Source: Erigeron canadensis
Taxonomy: Eukaryota > Streptophyta > Magnoliopsida > Asterales > Asteraceae
Length of the DNA: 64,000 nucleotides
Reading direction: 5' to 3'
Assembly (NCBI RefSeq): GCF_010389155.1
Contig: NC_057765.1
Coordinates: 44,659,559 to 44,723,558, forward strand
A program made the translations under genes and the position numbers. Below the pieces are notes generated by a model, which was not told where the DNA came from, did no database searches, and saw only the letters and a list, made by a program, of their open reading frames with translations. Every line of letters begins with the position of its first letter. Within the stretch, counting starts at the first letter, position 1. Shown one piece after another: positions 36,161-48,463 of this stretch.

Positions 36161-37570
36161 TCAATCTTTACTCGCGTAATGCTTGCCATTCGCGAATCCA
36201 TTACTTTGGAGTTCCTTTCTGTTACCACGACCATCACGACTTCCACCACTCTTGCAAAGTTGGAGTAGCTCTTCCACCACCACATCAATCTCCTCGTTCC
36301 CTTTCAGACTTAAATCAACGCTCATTTGCTTGGCTTTTTCCCTCACTGGTCCTCCTGACTTACTCATCACCACATGCTGCACAACATCCGCCACCTTCTC
36401 TCGATTGAGCCGCCGATTTTCATCCCTAACCACCTCAACCCCAACCCCAACCTCGGCCACTAACCTAGTGTTGATAGGCTGGTCAAGATGCATGGGCATT
36501 GCTATTATTGGAACACCGAATTTCATAGCTTCTAATACCGAATTCCAACCACAATGACTCACAAAGCCACCAATGTTTTTGTGTTTTAGAATGTGTGCTT
36601 GTGGAGCCCAACCTTCAACTATCAAACCCCTTTCTTTCACCCTTTCAAGATATCCTAATGGCAAAACTTTAGAAATCTTAATATTTGTTTCACCTTTTGG
36701 AAACCTTAAAACCCAAATAAAATTCACATTGCTCAGTTCCAACCCATATGCTATTTCTTCCAAATCAAGACTAGAAAGAAAATACTCACTCCCAAAAGAA
36801 ACAAAAACAGTCGATCCAACAGCTTTTTCATCAAGCCATTGGATCACACTGTTTTGTTTCGTGTCCAATGGACATGGGTCCGCAACAAGTGGACCCACAG
36901 GTACAATCTTTTTACTTGTCACAACAGAAAGGTAATCAGAGTACTTACCTTCAATCTCCTTGAAAGACTTAACAAGCATAAGACTTGACGAAAGTTCAAG
37001 ACAATCAGTGACACGCTTTGCATCTTTGCAATCTTTTGCCGGTTCAACATACTCACCAGCACGATAGTAAAGTGCCGAGTATGGAAACGCAACCCCTTTG
37101 TTGTACTTCAAGTGAAGATCAAACACAGAGGCGGCAACACTCGTTGTGATAAACACAATTGAAGGAATTCCAAGGTTTCCAGCCGCAACAGGAGCCCACG
37201 GTTGAATAATATCATAAATAAGCAAATCCGGCTTAAGGTTAACCAAGATTTCCGAAAACAAAGGGATTGACATATCAAAAGCTTGTTTGAGAGAGGGCAT
37301 AAGATGGACAGGGAGACCATTAGTGGTGTGAAGGTGTGATGGAAGCTCAGGTAATGCAGGAAGGTTAAGTTCAATGAGTCGAACCGAGGGGGGCCGACAC
37401 TTGATAACCGAATCAAGGTTAGCACGAGTGGAACAAAGGTAGACATCTAAAAGGTTTGTGTTGCTTAGTTTTTTGGCTAGTTCTAGGAATGGAGAAAGGT
37501 GACCATGGCCTAACCATGGGAACAACAAGACTTTTGTCTTTGATTCATCATGGCCGTTCATTGTTGTCAT
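36161..37570 (-). CDS. UDP-glycosyltransferase, UGT94-like, intronless
   Basis: A 469-residue GT1 enzyme, which moves a sugar from a UDP-sugar to a small acceptor in the cytosol. The N-terminal fold opens VLLFPWLGHGHLSPFLELAK with the likely catalytic His24; the partner Asp is D120 (LLIYDIIQPWAP). The plant PSPG box for the UDP-sugar spans residues 321-364, from WAPQAHILKH through HCGWNSVLE to HLDQ. The GHGHLSPFLELAK start, the LIELNLP...ELP...HTT block and the FGSEYFLS motif recall UGT94-type enzymes, several of which add a sugar onto the sugar of a flavonoid or terpenoid glycoside (for example a daisy anthocyanin glucuronosyltransferase). The last residue of the PSPG is Gln, common in glucose users, but donor and acceptor cannot be assigned. 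About 29 residues after LLQLCK form a Gly/Arg/Asn-rich tail unusual for the family. The first ATG (37570) is used; M4 is an alternative. Confidence 0.93.
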   Translation of the reverse strand: MTTMNGHDESKTKVLLFPWLGHGHLSPFLELAKKLSNTNLLDVYLCSTRANLDSVIKCRPPSVRLIELNLPALPELPSHLHTTNGLPVHLMPSLKQAFDMSIPLFSEILVNLKPDLLIYDIIQPWAPVAAGNLGIPSIVFITTSVAASVFDLHLKYNKGVAFPYSALYYRAGEYVEPAKDCKDAKRVTDCLELSSSLMLVKSFKEIEGKYSDYLSVVTSKKIVPVGPLVADPCPLDTKQNSVIQWLDEKAVGSTVFVSFGSEYFLSSLDLEEIAYGLELSNVNFIWVLRFPKGETNIKISKVLPLGYLERVKERGLIVEGWAPQAHILKHKNIGGFVSHCGWNSVLEAMKFGVPIIAMPMHLDQPINTRLVAEVGVGVEVVRDENRRLNREKVADVVQHVVMSKSGGPVREKAKQMSVDLSLKGNEEIDVVVEELLQLCKSGGSRDGRGNRKELQSNGFANGKHYASKD

Positions 37571-39589
37571 CTTTGAAATCGAAAAAGATTTTTGTTAGAA
37601 TTAATGACTAAAGAAATGTGTTTTCGGTTTAATGTTGAGAAGAAGCTTGTTCATAGGGGGTGTTTATTATATAGAGATTTTGAAACTATGGAAAGTTGAT
37701 TAAACTATGGAAGAAATTGCTTATATGGCAGACGTTATTTTACATGCATGATTTAGTTTGGATTTTAATTACTTTATTGGATTTTATTTCTTATTTATCA
37801 ATATTCTTTTTTAATTAACAACTTATATACTCCGTAGGTTTTTTTGTTATAGATTTTTGTTATAATTTTTTAGTAAGGATATATAAATTTCATGAGATCA
37901 TGCTCATAAATATAGAGTTAAAAAGTGCAATAATATTGATCACAACCGTATCTTTATTAAAATACAAGCTAGTTCTACGAAATTTTGAAAATCTAAATCA
38001 AAGGTTTTAATGAGTTTTCTATATATATAGTATCTTTAAGAATCAAAGCCAATTTTGATTATATAGCCAGACTTTTCGGTTAGAAATTTTGTCTCAATAA
38101 AATGTTTATATGGTATTTCACTTTTGATAAAACTTTATTACTTTCATAGTAAGTTGAAGGATATAAAAAATAAAAAATATAAGTATGTAATAATCGTCGT
38201 GCATAATAAATAAATAAACGATTGAAACAAATAATAAGCTTTAACTCGCATAACAAAAAGGAACATCCAATTTTGTTACATACAAAAATTTGACATTTTG
38301 ACTAGAAAGACATGTTCACATTTTGCTTTTTTTGCAGTATAAGTTATAACTACTAACTAGTGTAGGTGGTAGGGAGAAAGCAGCTACTGCTTTCTGCAAA
38401 GTTACCCTGTTGACCTATACGATTTACCACCTCTAATCCCAGTTAATTGTTATGTTATGTGTTACTTGAACATATTCTCCTATGCATATGTGTATCTATG
38501 TAAAGGGAAACACCAAAAAAGTCAGTTCTGCTTCTACTTTCCTGGAATCTTAGACCAATAGTTGATGGATACAATCAAACCAAACCCTGTTGCAACAGAA
38601 AAAAAATTCTGACTAAGAGTAGCAGTGGCGTACCCATGTGTATGTGAGGGTATGCAATCCTCTTATTAAAAAAATAGTGTTAAATTATCCATGATGGAGA
38701 TGCCCATCATTTACAATAAACGCCCACTCGACTATATCTTGTACTATACATCATTTTCTTATACCAAATTTTAACCAAATAACAAATATCAAATACAAGA
38801 GTCATCGTAAGAAATTATCATAGGCGCAATAAACTAATATATCCAACCAACTTGAATTTCCTAAGTATCTCTTACCTAAATCATCACATTTGTCATTTTA
38901 TAATGCCGCTTTTGTGAACACATGACAAGAAAAAGAACACTACACTTTATAAGAATAGGCGTGTTTGGACAAAACGAGTTGAGAAATGCGTCTTGAGAAT
39001 TTTGTACAACTTTGTTCTTATAGGTTTTGTTTTCCACAGTTTTGCTCTTTCTTTAGATCTGTATGAGTCCACACAAGAGGCCCCTTTCACCCACTACAAC
39101 CCTTTGGGACCTTCAAAAAGATATAGTGGGTCAATTGCACCTTCAAAAAGATAATCATGTCATTAGTGAAGATATCATAAGAACTTGAGCCAAGTAAATC
39201 AGCAGTGAGCAAGTTTAAAAGATTAATTATTCAAATTAGTACACTGGAAGATGACTAAGTGATGGCAACATGTGTGCAACGGGTTGAACAACTGGTAAAT
39301 ACAGGTAGTTTGTTGGAGATACTGCAATTTAGGCTACTATCCATCCATTTCCTATACGTCTAATTTTTAATTTAAAAGTTCACCCATTTGACCCGCAAAA
39401 TATTGTTGAAAAGTAATAGCCTTAATCGACATATGCATTAGTAAAATGTTCGAAATTCCCATCTCTAGATGATTGCTTGCTATGAAACGTCAATTAACAT
39501 TCGGCATTAGTAGAGTTAAAATATGACAGTGAGAAAGAAACCTTGAAACAAAGAAAAAAATTCAAGAGATGTCGTCTACATTGAATATG
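37571..39589. other. intergenic, UGT upstream region
   Basis: AT-rich. No gene seen. A short string GTGGCGTACCCATGTGTATG near 38625 resembles the start of a common dispersed plant repeat, but its limits were not found. Confidence 0.5.
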
Positions 39590-41226
39590 TCATGTTTTAA
39601 GCTTCCACCTTAGTGTCTTATATTTCTTTGTAGACAATAGTAGCACTGAAGTACTTGTCATGACAATAATTTTACCAGATTCTAATGTCTCAACAGAAAA
39701 ATCCCCTGCTACGTGCATCTGAACAGGCATGTGGGCATCTCTGCATAAGTTTTCAAAGTCTGCTCTCTTTTTCAGGAGCACTTCCTTTATCTTGGTTGCT
39801 TTCATATGTTGGAGTCTAGATATCTCCGTCTCAGTCTTGAAAAAGAAACCACCATCATAATATATCAGTTGAAACATATACCGTATACGTTTACAGTGAA
39901 ATATTCTTATGCCAATTCAATCTCAACTTACGAATTTAATGGACTCCAAAGAGAGAGCATTGGGTTCAGTGATTTCATTTTCTAAGGCAGCTATGTAACG
40001 TGTGACCTTATGATATGGTTGTTGCTCATCATTGGATATGTCTATCAAATTCCAAAGTTGCACCATGGTTGTTGCAAGATCTTGAACCTGGAAGCAGTTA
40101 TCAAGGTTAAAGATTCTGACCAAAAAAATGCCAAAAATAATGTATCGATGGTTTCAGTTTGGTCATGGCACTAACCCTTTGCAGTCTCTTTATCTTGGTT
40201 GCATTCAATCTATTGACTGCATTAGATAACTTCTCAATAGTTTCAGAACTTACGCATCGTTTGTTACCGGGATTGTCCAAACTGGGGTTGATCGCATTAA
40301 TTGTGGTTTTGAAATCCATCCCAAGCACCTCACAAAGTGAATGAAGTGTCTTCAGATGGTCCAAGACTTTCTTTAAACGGTCTTTCTGCACAGAAAATTG
40401 AGTTACATAAATCGTTATTACTCACTCAACATCACCTAAGTTAAGATGTCGCCTTTTAGTATCCACTTTAACTAAATGGGTTACACAAAAGCAATAAACA
40501 GAGAGTACCATTTTCAATCATACATTTTCCTTTTCCAATGCATATAATTCAGTCTTGAGTTCTTCTAATCTTGTCAAGGACAAATTAGATTCATCAATGA
40601 CTGGCATGCATGATTTGTCTTCTGCGGAGGTGCCCAGTTCCCTCAGTATATCACGTATTTGATCAAGAATTTCTTTGAATTGAAGCGTCCTCTCACTTAT
40701 CTTTCTCTGCATCATTTCTAGCTTTGGCAAAATGGCTGAAAGCTCATCCTTTAAACAACTCGACTCAAACTGCACATGTTAAACAAATTTAGAGAATACG
40801 TTTAACCTTATCAATAAACTATATATATGGTAGATTATGATGAAACAGAAAGGCCATTTCTTCGCAGACCTGCTTCATAGGCAAAGATTGCTCGCCTAAC
40901 GCAGCACATATACATGCAAGTTTTGTTTCCAAGTCAGCAACAGCTTGCTATAATTGAGCTTTGAAACAGCTTTCTTGATCCACTTTTCTTCGATACACAT
41001 CCAAACACTCTTGTTCCAACTCAAAAAGTATCTTAGCCCTTTTTTGTTCAGGCACGCCTACTTCATCCCATATTTTCTAATTCCAGACAAAATCGAGAGG
41101 TGATTACCTTAGAAACTACCGACAAAGCAATGTTCTAAAGAAAAATAATGTGACAACTGATCACAAAATAAGAAACATTGATCAAACCTGTAACTCGGTT
41201 ATGAGAGATGTACACATTGTCTCCAT
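39590..41226 (-). pseudogene. MAP65: MAP65 microtubule-associated protein, 3'-truncated pseudogene
   Basis: Six exon-like blocks (minus): 41226-41188, 41076-40870, 40769-40524, 40385-40176, 40087-39932 and 39835-39590; the first five are multiples of three and flanked by GT-AG. They encode the N-terminal half of a MAP65 (PRC1/Ase1) protein: KIWDEVGVPEQ, ELEQECLDVYRRKVDQ, LTRLEELKTELYALEKEN, HSLCEVLGMDFKTT, TTMVQLWNLIDISNDEQQPY and KKRADFENLC. MAP65 proteins cross-link antiparallel microtubules. An in-frame TAG at 40950-40948 interrupts block 2. The last block loses similarity after the RDAHM segment, apparently through a frameshift, and the microtubule-binding half that should follow downstream is absent. 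Intact splice sites mean it arose by DNA duplication, not retroposition. Confidence 0.88.
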
Positions 41227-41904
41227 GTTATGCACTGATATAGTTAAGATAATTATAATGATTAGATGATAGCATACAAAGGAGCCAGCACTTGATAAAC
41301 TTATGGCACCACATGATATGTTTGTAAAATGCAGGTATATGGAAACCAACATACCACCTAACTCCTCTCCTTGGTTTACAAACTCCCAACATTTAGATAT
41401 TCTATACAGTATACAGACATCAATAATTCACAACCTGTTTGTAAGATGACTTATATACTGTTCTACGATGGGTTCACTTGAACTTGATTCCAGATTCACA
41501 ACATTTTAAGGTCTCAAGGCAGAAATATAATATTCTACTTCCACTAGACACACAACAACACTATCTAACACACATTCAAAATGAATTCCTCATCTAAAAT
41601 TGGATAACCACATCAGATATAATATTATACTTCTGATATAAACTTCCCTGCCAGTCTAGAAACCTTTAAACTCTTAAACTATATCACGAAAGTAGTTCAG
41701 ATTCTAATTAATAACAATAAGAAGGCCGATTTCTTTTTTTTTTCAGATTTGCTCCATTTACTTAATTGACACCAAATGAACTTTCTCTTGTACATCTAAC
41801 TGAATTCCAAATTCAAAATCAACACACGCGCTACCACACATTTATAACAAAATGACAACACAATCACTACACATACACACATTTCAAGTTCAAAATGCAA
41901 TATA
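41227..41904. other. flank of the MAP65 pseudogene, no gene seen
   Basis: AT-rich DNA without recognised coding or repeat structure. It would hold the former promoter of the pseudogene. Confidence 0.4.
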
Positions 41905-42236
41905 TTTTTTTTTTAAAGGTGAATTTCGCTGAAAACTTCGTGTCGCGATTCGACAGCGAGAGGTCTAGCATACGTTGTCTTAACCGGATCTGTGCTAGAG
42001 AGCTCTCTCGAAGTAGAAATGTCTATTTCAAATACCCGATGAGGGGAAAACCCCCTACTAATCCTTCCGAAGGCACGATGATTAATAGGAGTAAACATTG
42101 CCCCTTCAAACTTGAACCTGGGTAAATCCAAGCCAAGCCCTCATAAAGGGACTTCCTTACGTCCTCCCTAAGACTTGAACACAAAACCTAATGTATGGAC
42201 CGGGGATGGTATTTCAACCATTGAGCTATGTAATTA
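41905..42236 (-). mobile_element. tRNA-derived SINE-like element
   Basis: On the minus strand a box A-like TAGCTCAATGG (near 42225) is followed by a box B-like GTGTTCAAGTCTTAGG (near 42175), the internal RNA polymerase III promoter of tRNA-derived SINEs. The body ends in an A-run (complement of the T-run near 41906-41917). No clear target duplication was found, so the limits are approximate. Confidence 0.65.
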
Positions 42237-42823
42237 ACATCAAATAAACTATATCACTATAACATGAAATTGTATGTATAAATAACATTCCATAAATGTG
42301 AATATGTAATAATAACTTAAGATATATCGGGTTTTGATCAAATGAATCCCATCAAAATGGTGGATATCAAGGGCTTAATCACAGCCATAGGATCAGATGA
42401 AATAAACGTTCAAGATTAAAACAAAAATAAAACACACTCAGGGTATATTGGTAAAATTCACACCATATACTACCCCACATAAAAACATACATAACACACA
42501 GATATCAAAGATTCAAAGGCAAAAACCCCTCGACTAAATCAAAAACGGAATCCTCCACCTACAAAACTCTCCGGCGATCGGAAATACAAATCAAAAATCA
42601 CCTCTGGCGAATACAAATTCCGGCGATTAACTAGCTATCCAAACGACTATAGTAAGCCAGTTACAAAACTCTCTGGCGATCGAAAATACAAATTGCTGGC
42701 AGTCGTCGTTGATTATTAACGCCGTGAAACGTTATATTTATAATAATAAGGATCTAGACGAAGTAAATATTGATGACGAAGATTATATTTTTACAGAGGA
42801 AGAAGATAAAACAGGTCTGTAAC

Positions 42824-43496
42824 CAATCAAAGACGATTGTACTTTTGAAATATGTTTTTTGTGTTTTAAATAATGAGCGTTAACCAATCGAAGTTGATTG
42901 TACGTTGTAAATATATGTTTTGGTCAGCTGAACAAATCAAATTTGATTGATTCATATTAGAATATGATTGTGTTTTGAAATTTGTTAATGACTATATGCA
43001 ATATGTATTTGTATAAAACTAATCAACTATGATTGGTTATGTAGGTTTTGTTTTACAATCAAATTAAATTTTCTACCTAAATGTGAAAACAGATCAAACA
43101 CTTATTCTGTAGACAATCATATTTGATTGAATGCATACAATCCCGCCTGGGGAGTACATTCGCAAGAACCTAATTAGCAATCATGTTTGATTGAACATTG
43201 GTATAGATGTTTTATTTTCAAAATGACTTCTCTTACCGAATCATGTTTGATTGTACATTGGGATACATGTGTAATGTGTTGCATTAAAAATAACTTATTT
43301 AGCTAATCATGTTTGATTGTACATTGGGATATATGTGTTGGACTGGCATATCTAATCAAATTCGATCGGTTATGTGTGTAGTTTTATGTAGTCAATCATG
43401 TTTGATTGTACATTGTGCACCTCACATTTTATTTCGAATATAAGTTTAATTTTGAATCTAATCTAACGTGATTGTGTTCTAAAATGTGTTAGACTA
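42824..43496. repeat. palindrome array, block 1
   Basis: About 11 imperfect palindromes of the form CAATCA-n4-TGATTG. Best copies: CAATCATATTTGATTG at 43114, CAATCATGTTTGATTG at 43178 and 43393, and near-identical ones at 43238 and 43304. Spacing is irregular, about 40-105 bases. Several copies are followed by a GTACATTGGGAT-like word. The array is cut at 43496 by the inserted LTR and resumes at 45958. Confidence 0.85.
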
Positions 43497-43965
43497 TGTA
43501 ACACCCCGAGCTAGGGCTCGAAATATTACGGAAATCATATAGCATAAGGAGGGATTATCGTAGGCAACTAAATGAAAATAATGAATTCGGTGAATCCACA
43601 ACAAGTCAAAATATTCATACAATGCACAAGGAGCAAATGACCATCAAAGTTTACAAAAGAGAATTCTAGAGATGGCTATCGATCCTAAGCATTAATCAAA
43701 AGTGGGCGAATGAATCCTTGATCCATAAAGTTCATGCCCGAATCCAAAAGCTACACCAGATCATGCATCACATCCTTGAACCACCTAATTACCTGAAAAG
43801 TGTTCTACAAGTCAACACGAGGTTGGTGAGTTCGTAGTGGTGGTCCTAGAGGAGCCACCGACAATAACCACATATCATAAAAGCAAGAGCAGTCATCGCA
43901 TACGAGTAGACTTACACGTCATCCAATCAATGCATCACAATATAATAAGCGTATAAAAATAACCA

Positions 43966-44001
43966 ATGCAATGTCAATGCCAATGTCAATGTCAATGTCA
44001 T
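43966..44001 (+). repeat. CAATGT/CAATGC hexamer run in the LTR
   Basis: Five to six units of a CAATG(T/C)-based hexamer, a short microsatellite. Confidence 0.8.
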
Positions 44002-45049
44002 GATGCAAATGATATGTACGCCAAACCGAAATGCGAGTGATAAGTGTGGCCATCATGCCATCAATGCAACGATACTCACATGTCATCACCATGACCAATG
44101 TGGCATCTCAAAAACATCGGTGTATATACGTCTATATACCCGGGGTCATGAACGTCTCAACAATTCAACATGAGTGCATACGTCTATGCACTCGAAGGCA
44201 CTCATTTGTCTCAGCATCAACCAAATCATTTCAAAAGCGAGACCATCACAAATGCGAGTCCAACAACCATCAATCCAATCCAATCCATTTAATCAAACTA
44301 TACGCACATTCACTTAAGAGGGCTTGCTTTCAAGGAGTCCTTGATGTTTGTATACAGGGTGTACCAGCGGCTAACCCTCCACATCTCAAACCCCTAGAAA
44401 ACGAAGTCGACTTCCATGAATGTACATCTATCCTAATATATCATTTCTCAATACCAACACACACCTAACAATTCAATTCATCCATCAATAGTCATTAAAT
44501 CAACAAACAACTAAATTTAGCAAATAAACGCGCAATGTACACTTTTCAGCCCGAATCTCAATAGAGTAGGGGGATACGAACTCACCTTGATTGGCTAAGA
44601 GAGGTTAATACGAATTAAAACCAACTAAAGTTGTCTTGCGTTCACTTCACGTCCACCACCTATCATTAGTATCATATTTGATTATCAACACGATTCATTC
44701 ACGTCTTAACACATAACGAAAACAATCCTAGCTAGGTTATCAAGAAGGATTACAATTCTAAGCGACTTCCGGAACTTGATAAAGTTGTTAGAAAGTCTAG
44801 GTGAGATCTAAACCAAGTTTAAGTCGGCCACCACGTACCAAGCGTTAGTAACTTCTCCCGTGTAAGGACTTAGACACAAAAGACTCGACCTTTTTCGAAA
44901 TGGGGGAGGTTTCATCCCAAATGAGGGTTATCACAAGAAACTAGACTCTTTCACGAATCCAACGATAGGTCACACGTCTCGATTGGACTTACGGTTTGAG
45001 AGATACAACTATTTTAAGAAACAAGTGAGTTTGCGATGTTCAGGGGTCA

Positions 45050-45145
45050 GGTGCGGCGCACCAGAAGGGTGGTGCGACGCATTTTTTGTTCAGAAAACTC
45101 ACTCAGAACCTGGTGCGACGCACCAAAGAGGTGGTGCGACGCACC
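45050..45145 (+). repeat. four 13-bp GGTGCG(A/G)CGCACC palindromes in the LTR
   Basis: Copies start at 45050, 45071, 45112 and 45133; the second is cut short after CGCA. The spacing is 21, 41 and 21 bases. Each is a near-perfect self-complementary GC-rich unit in an AT-rich surrounding. Confidence 0.85.
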
Positions 45146-45957
45146 TATGCCCAGTTCAGTTTTAGATCATCCAAACACGAACCAAACTCAACCCAAACTC
45201 AATTTTTGACCTAGAAATCGATTTAGGAGGCTTCGAGACTCATTTTGAAGCATGATTAAACATATCTTAACATAAATAAACATAACCCACCTTACAAATT
45301 CATTCCATAACTCAAATCAAACTCAAATTCTTGAATTAACTTCCTAAAACCCTAAATGACACTTGCAAGCTTTTCGACTCGATTCAATACCCGAATCCAC
45401 TCGACATCAACTAGAAACAAGTAAACCAAGATAAAATAAAGGTTATGGAACAAGTTTAGCTTACCAAATCTTCACCTAGCACTCAAACCCGAATCTTAAC
45501 CCGGATGGGATGTTTTCTTAACCCGAATCTTAACCCGGATATGGTGTTATTATGATGATAAGGTTTATTATTCTTGAAATTTCCAAGCTTGAATTACCAT
45601 AAACTAAGAATTAATCTAGAGAGAGAGAGAGAAAAAAGAGTGTGTGGGTGTTCTTGCGAGTAAAGTAGAGAGAGAGAGAGATAAGAAGAATGAGGGAAAG
45701 GGAAAGAGATAAGGTGGGTGGGGGAAAATGGGTTGACTTGCTTAAGTCTTGGGTCTTAGTTTTTACCCATGGATTGACCCATCAACATAAAACTAGTTAA
45801 TTCATAACCCGCAACATATCATCTAGCACACCGTCAATCGACCCAACGAGTATAAAGTTAGTCATTTAATCACAAGATAGACCTAAAGATATCATTAATT
45901 TCAATAATCCATTAAGTTACACTTAAAGTCAACGGGTCAAAATTCACGGATGTTACA

Positions 45958-46645
45958 GACTATGTATGAAATTTGTATTTTTAAACTAATCAAATGTGAT
46001 TGGTTAGGTATGTGTTGTGTTTTTTAACCTGTTAGATTTCCTATCTAATTAAATTTGATTGTGTACATAGCATAAATTAAACTCCTAAAACAGTAGTAAT
46101 ACAAGAATTCGAAACACCAGGCGGATTGATGTATTTTGTGCTAGTAGTTGAACTAAGACTATTACCAGTTGACAAGTACATTTAAAATTGGTGACTCTGA
46201 ACTTACAGATGAAGATCAAGCATCACATTTGGATAGTGCGCTGAAGGAGTGTATGCATCAGATAAAGAAACTTGAAGGAAGAACATGAGCAAATATACAG
46301 AATGTAGTCCTTGCGACAACAAAGCAGATGACAGGATGAAACACAAATTTGAAGCAAGTTGCAAATGTCTTTTAATTTCTCTATAAATATTAACATGTAG
46401 TAAGTTAAACCGATAGAACGTGATGTCATGTGTTATGTATCCAATCACATTTGAGAGTATCTTGTAATGTATTAGATGACACTTGATGTTGTATCCAATC
46501 ACTGTCTTAGTCAATCTAATGAGATTAAATAAATAATCACTTTTGATTGTATCTTCAAATTTGTTAGATTGGAATTACATTTGTGATTGGATACATAATC
46601 ATTTTTTATTGTGGAATGTTTGCATATACAATCATATTTGATTGA
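45958..46645. repeat. palindrome array, block 2
   Basis: Continues block 1 after the LTR insertion. Copies include a CTAATCAAATGTGATTGG unit near 45983, TAATTAAATTTGATTG near 46049, TAATCACTTTTGATTG near 46535 and CAATCATATTTGATTG at 46629. Several are more diverged or keep only one half-site. Confidence 0.75.
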
Positions 46646-46719
46646 ATACAAAATTACACGTGATTGAGCTTTGTGCACCTGTAAATTCAAGTATCCAAAA
46701 TCACATGCACGCATGAATG

Positions 46720-48422
46720 ACAAATTAAAATCCTACATTCATTCCGACAAGAAGTAAAGAATAATGACATTTCAAGTCATGGGTATAAGCACAAGAGTTG
46801 CGACCATCTAAATAACATTAAAGAATAATTCAAATTACATGACGATGCCACAACAAAAAAAACTCCATAAAAAAGCATGTCAACTTAAGTACACAAAAAT
46901 GAAACTACCATATGGCTTGTGTATAAACGATTAGTTGAAAACAAAGAACAAAAACATAGTCAAATTTACATCCATTTACAAAACTTTGCATTACAAATAA
47001 GTTTAAAAATAAAGATATAACCATAATAGAATCAATTCTTCTCATGAAAAACTTCCCGATGAATTTTCATTTCTTTCAACTTGATAAACTGACTTCGTAT
47101 ATCACTGAAGAACCAATGTGGACCATGTCCCACAAAATCGACGATTCACAAGACATAAAGCACGCTTTAAGGATGAGTTTACTCCTGCAACAAAAAGAAT
47201 TTTAGAACATCCAAAGACTAGTTGACCCGAAACACTTTTACAAGAAACTAAATCTTCTATATGCATTGATCGACGTCGAAGTATCAATCAAAAATAAACC
47301 TAAATACCTTATACTAGATAGGGTAAGTGAGTATCGTTCCCACGAGGAGCGTCTGTGGTTATAATCAAGTTTTAACAATTTTCGATTTGGTTTTAAAAAT
47401 TATAAGAAAAACTAATTTTAATTAACTAAATAGCTAGACTTAAATTAATAAAACAAGACAAAATTAAAAAGAGAACTTGTAAACAATAATAAAGAGTGCA
47501 TCCCTCCCGAATTCCAAAAGTTGCATTAATTTACTTAATAAACTTTACCGAGTATTTATTCTAAATTACATAGACATAATTTTATTAATTGACAAGAACA
47601 GTTTTGGGCACAACCTATGTTAATTAGATGACCTGTCTTAATCCCTAAACTAGGTGGACTCGGCACAAATCATTAACTCGCAATAAGTTGTCTTACAAAA
47701 ATCCAAATCAAATAATATTGAATAAATACTCAATCAGTCATATAAATTATAATATAAAAAGAACAATGTTTACGCTACTAAAAGTAAGTTCATCAAATAA
47801 AATTAACTAACAATTGTTCATCGGGAGAGATTGCAAAAACCTTAGCCGGACATTGTCATCTTCAAATCACCAATCTTTGATGTAAAAACTAATTGTTGCA
47901 TGGTGATGATGATCGAATAAGTTGCTCCTGTTCGTCTTTTAATTCGTCTTTTGATTCGTCCAAAAACCCTCGAAATTAATGAGCTGCTCTCGTCCGAATT
48001 CCCCTATTTAATAGCAAGATGTATATATATAGCTTTTGGTTCTAGCTCACGTGGGTTTCTTAGCCGACAACAAAAACTAATGGTCAATGGACTTCTCTTT
48101 TCTTGTTGACCACAAGTTGCCTAATTTCGTTTTGATTTTGGGCCGAACTCTTCATAGAATATATGGTTGTTATTCTAATGTCCATTTGTAAAAGAGGCCC
48201 AAAGCATTGTTCTTCTGGTGAATGCCGACTAAGTTTTTGAACGGTCAAAGTCAAGAGCACGACATATATTTGTCATCAACCATACTCGAACAATATTGCT
48301 TCATTTAGTCGCCATTATAAGTCATATTCTATCCTTTTAGCTCAAACCTGAAATTCACAAAACACACATTTAAGTAGGTCTATTGTAATAGAAAATTAAT
48401 TTATATAATCATTATTAGACCA

Positions 48423-48463
<41 letters not shown>

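Larger units (their letters stand above)
43497..45957 (+). mobile_element. probable solo LTR of a Ty3/gypsy element (2461 bp)
   Basis: Begins TGTAACACCCCG and ends GGATGTTACA, giving TGTAACA/TGTTACA termini. GACTA flanks both sides (43492-43496 and 45958-45962), a 5-bp target duplication. No internal direct repeat, primer site or pol coding was seen, so one long LTR of the Tekay/Del kind left by LTR-LTR recombination is the best reading. TGTAACACCCC starts are typical of such LTRs. It interrupts the palindrome array. Confidence 0.8.

Noticed and set aside
36183..36935. Plus-strand open frames opposite the glycosyltransferase
   Set aside because: Shadows of the UGT coding strand without motifs of their own.
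41895..42131. Small protein genes on either strand
   Set aside because: They overlap the SINE-like element and have no independent support.
44983..45165. Open frame with repeated CGAP/GATH-like residues
   Set aside because: It translates the GGTGCGACGCACC palindromes inside the LTR.
43497..45957. A complete small LTR element with its own LTR pair
   Set aside because: No long direct repeat was found between its two ends; only the termini are inverted, as in a single LTR.
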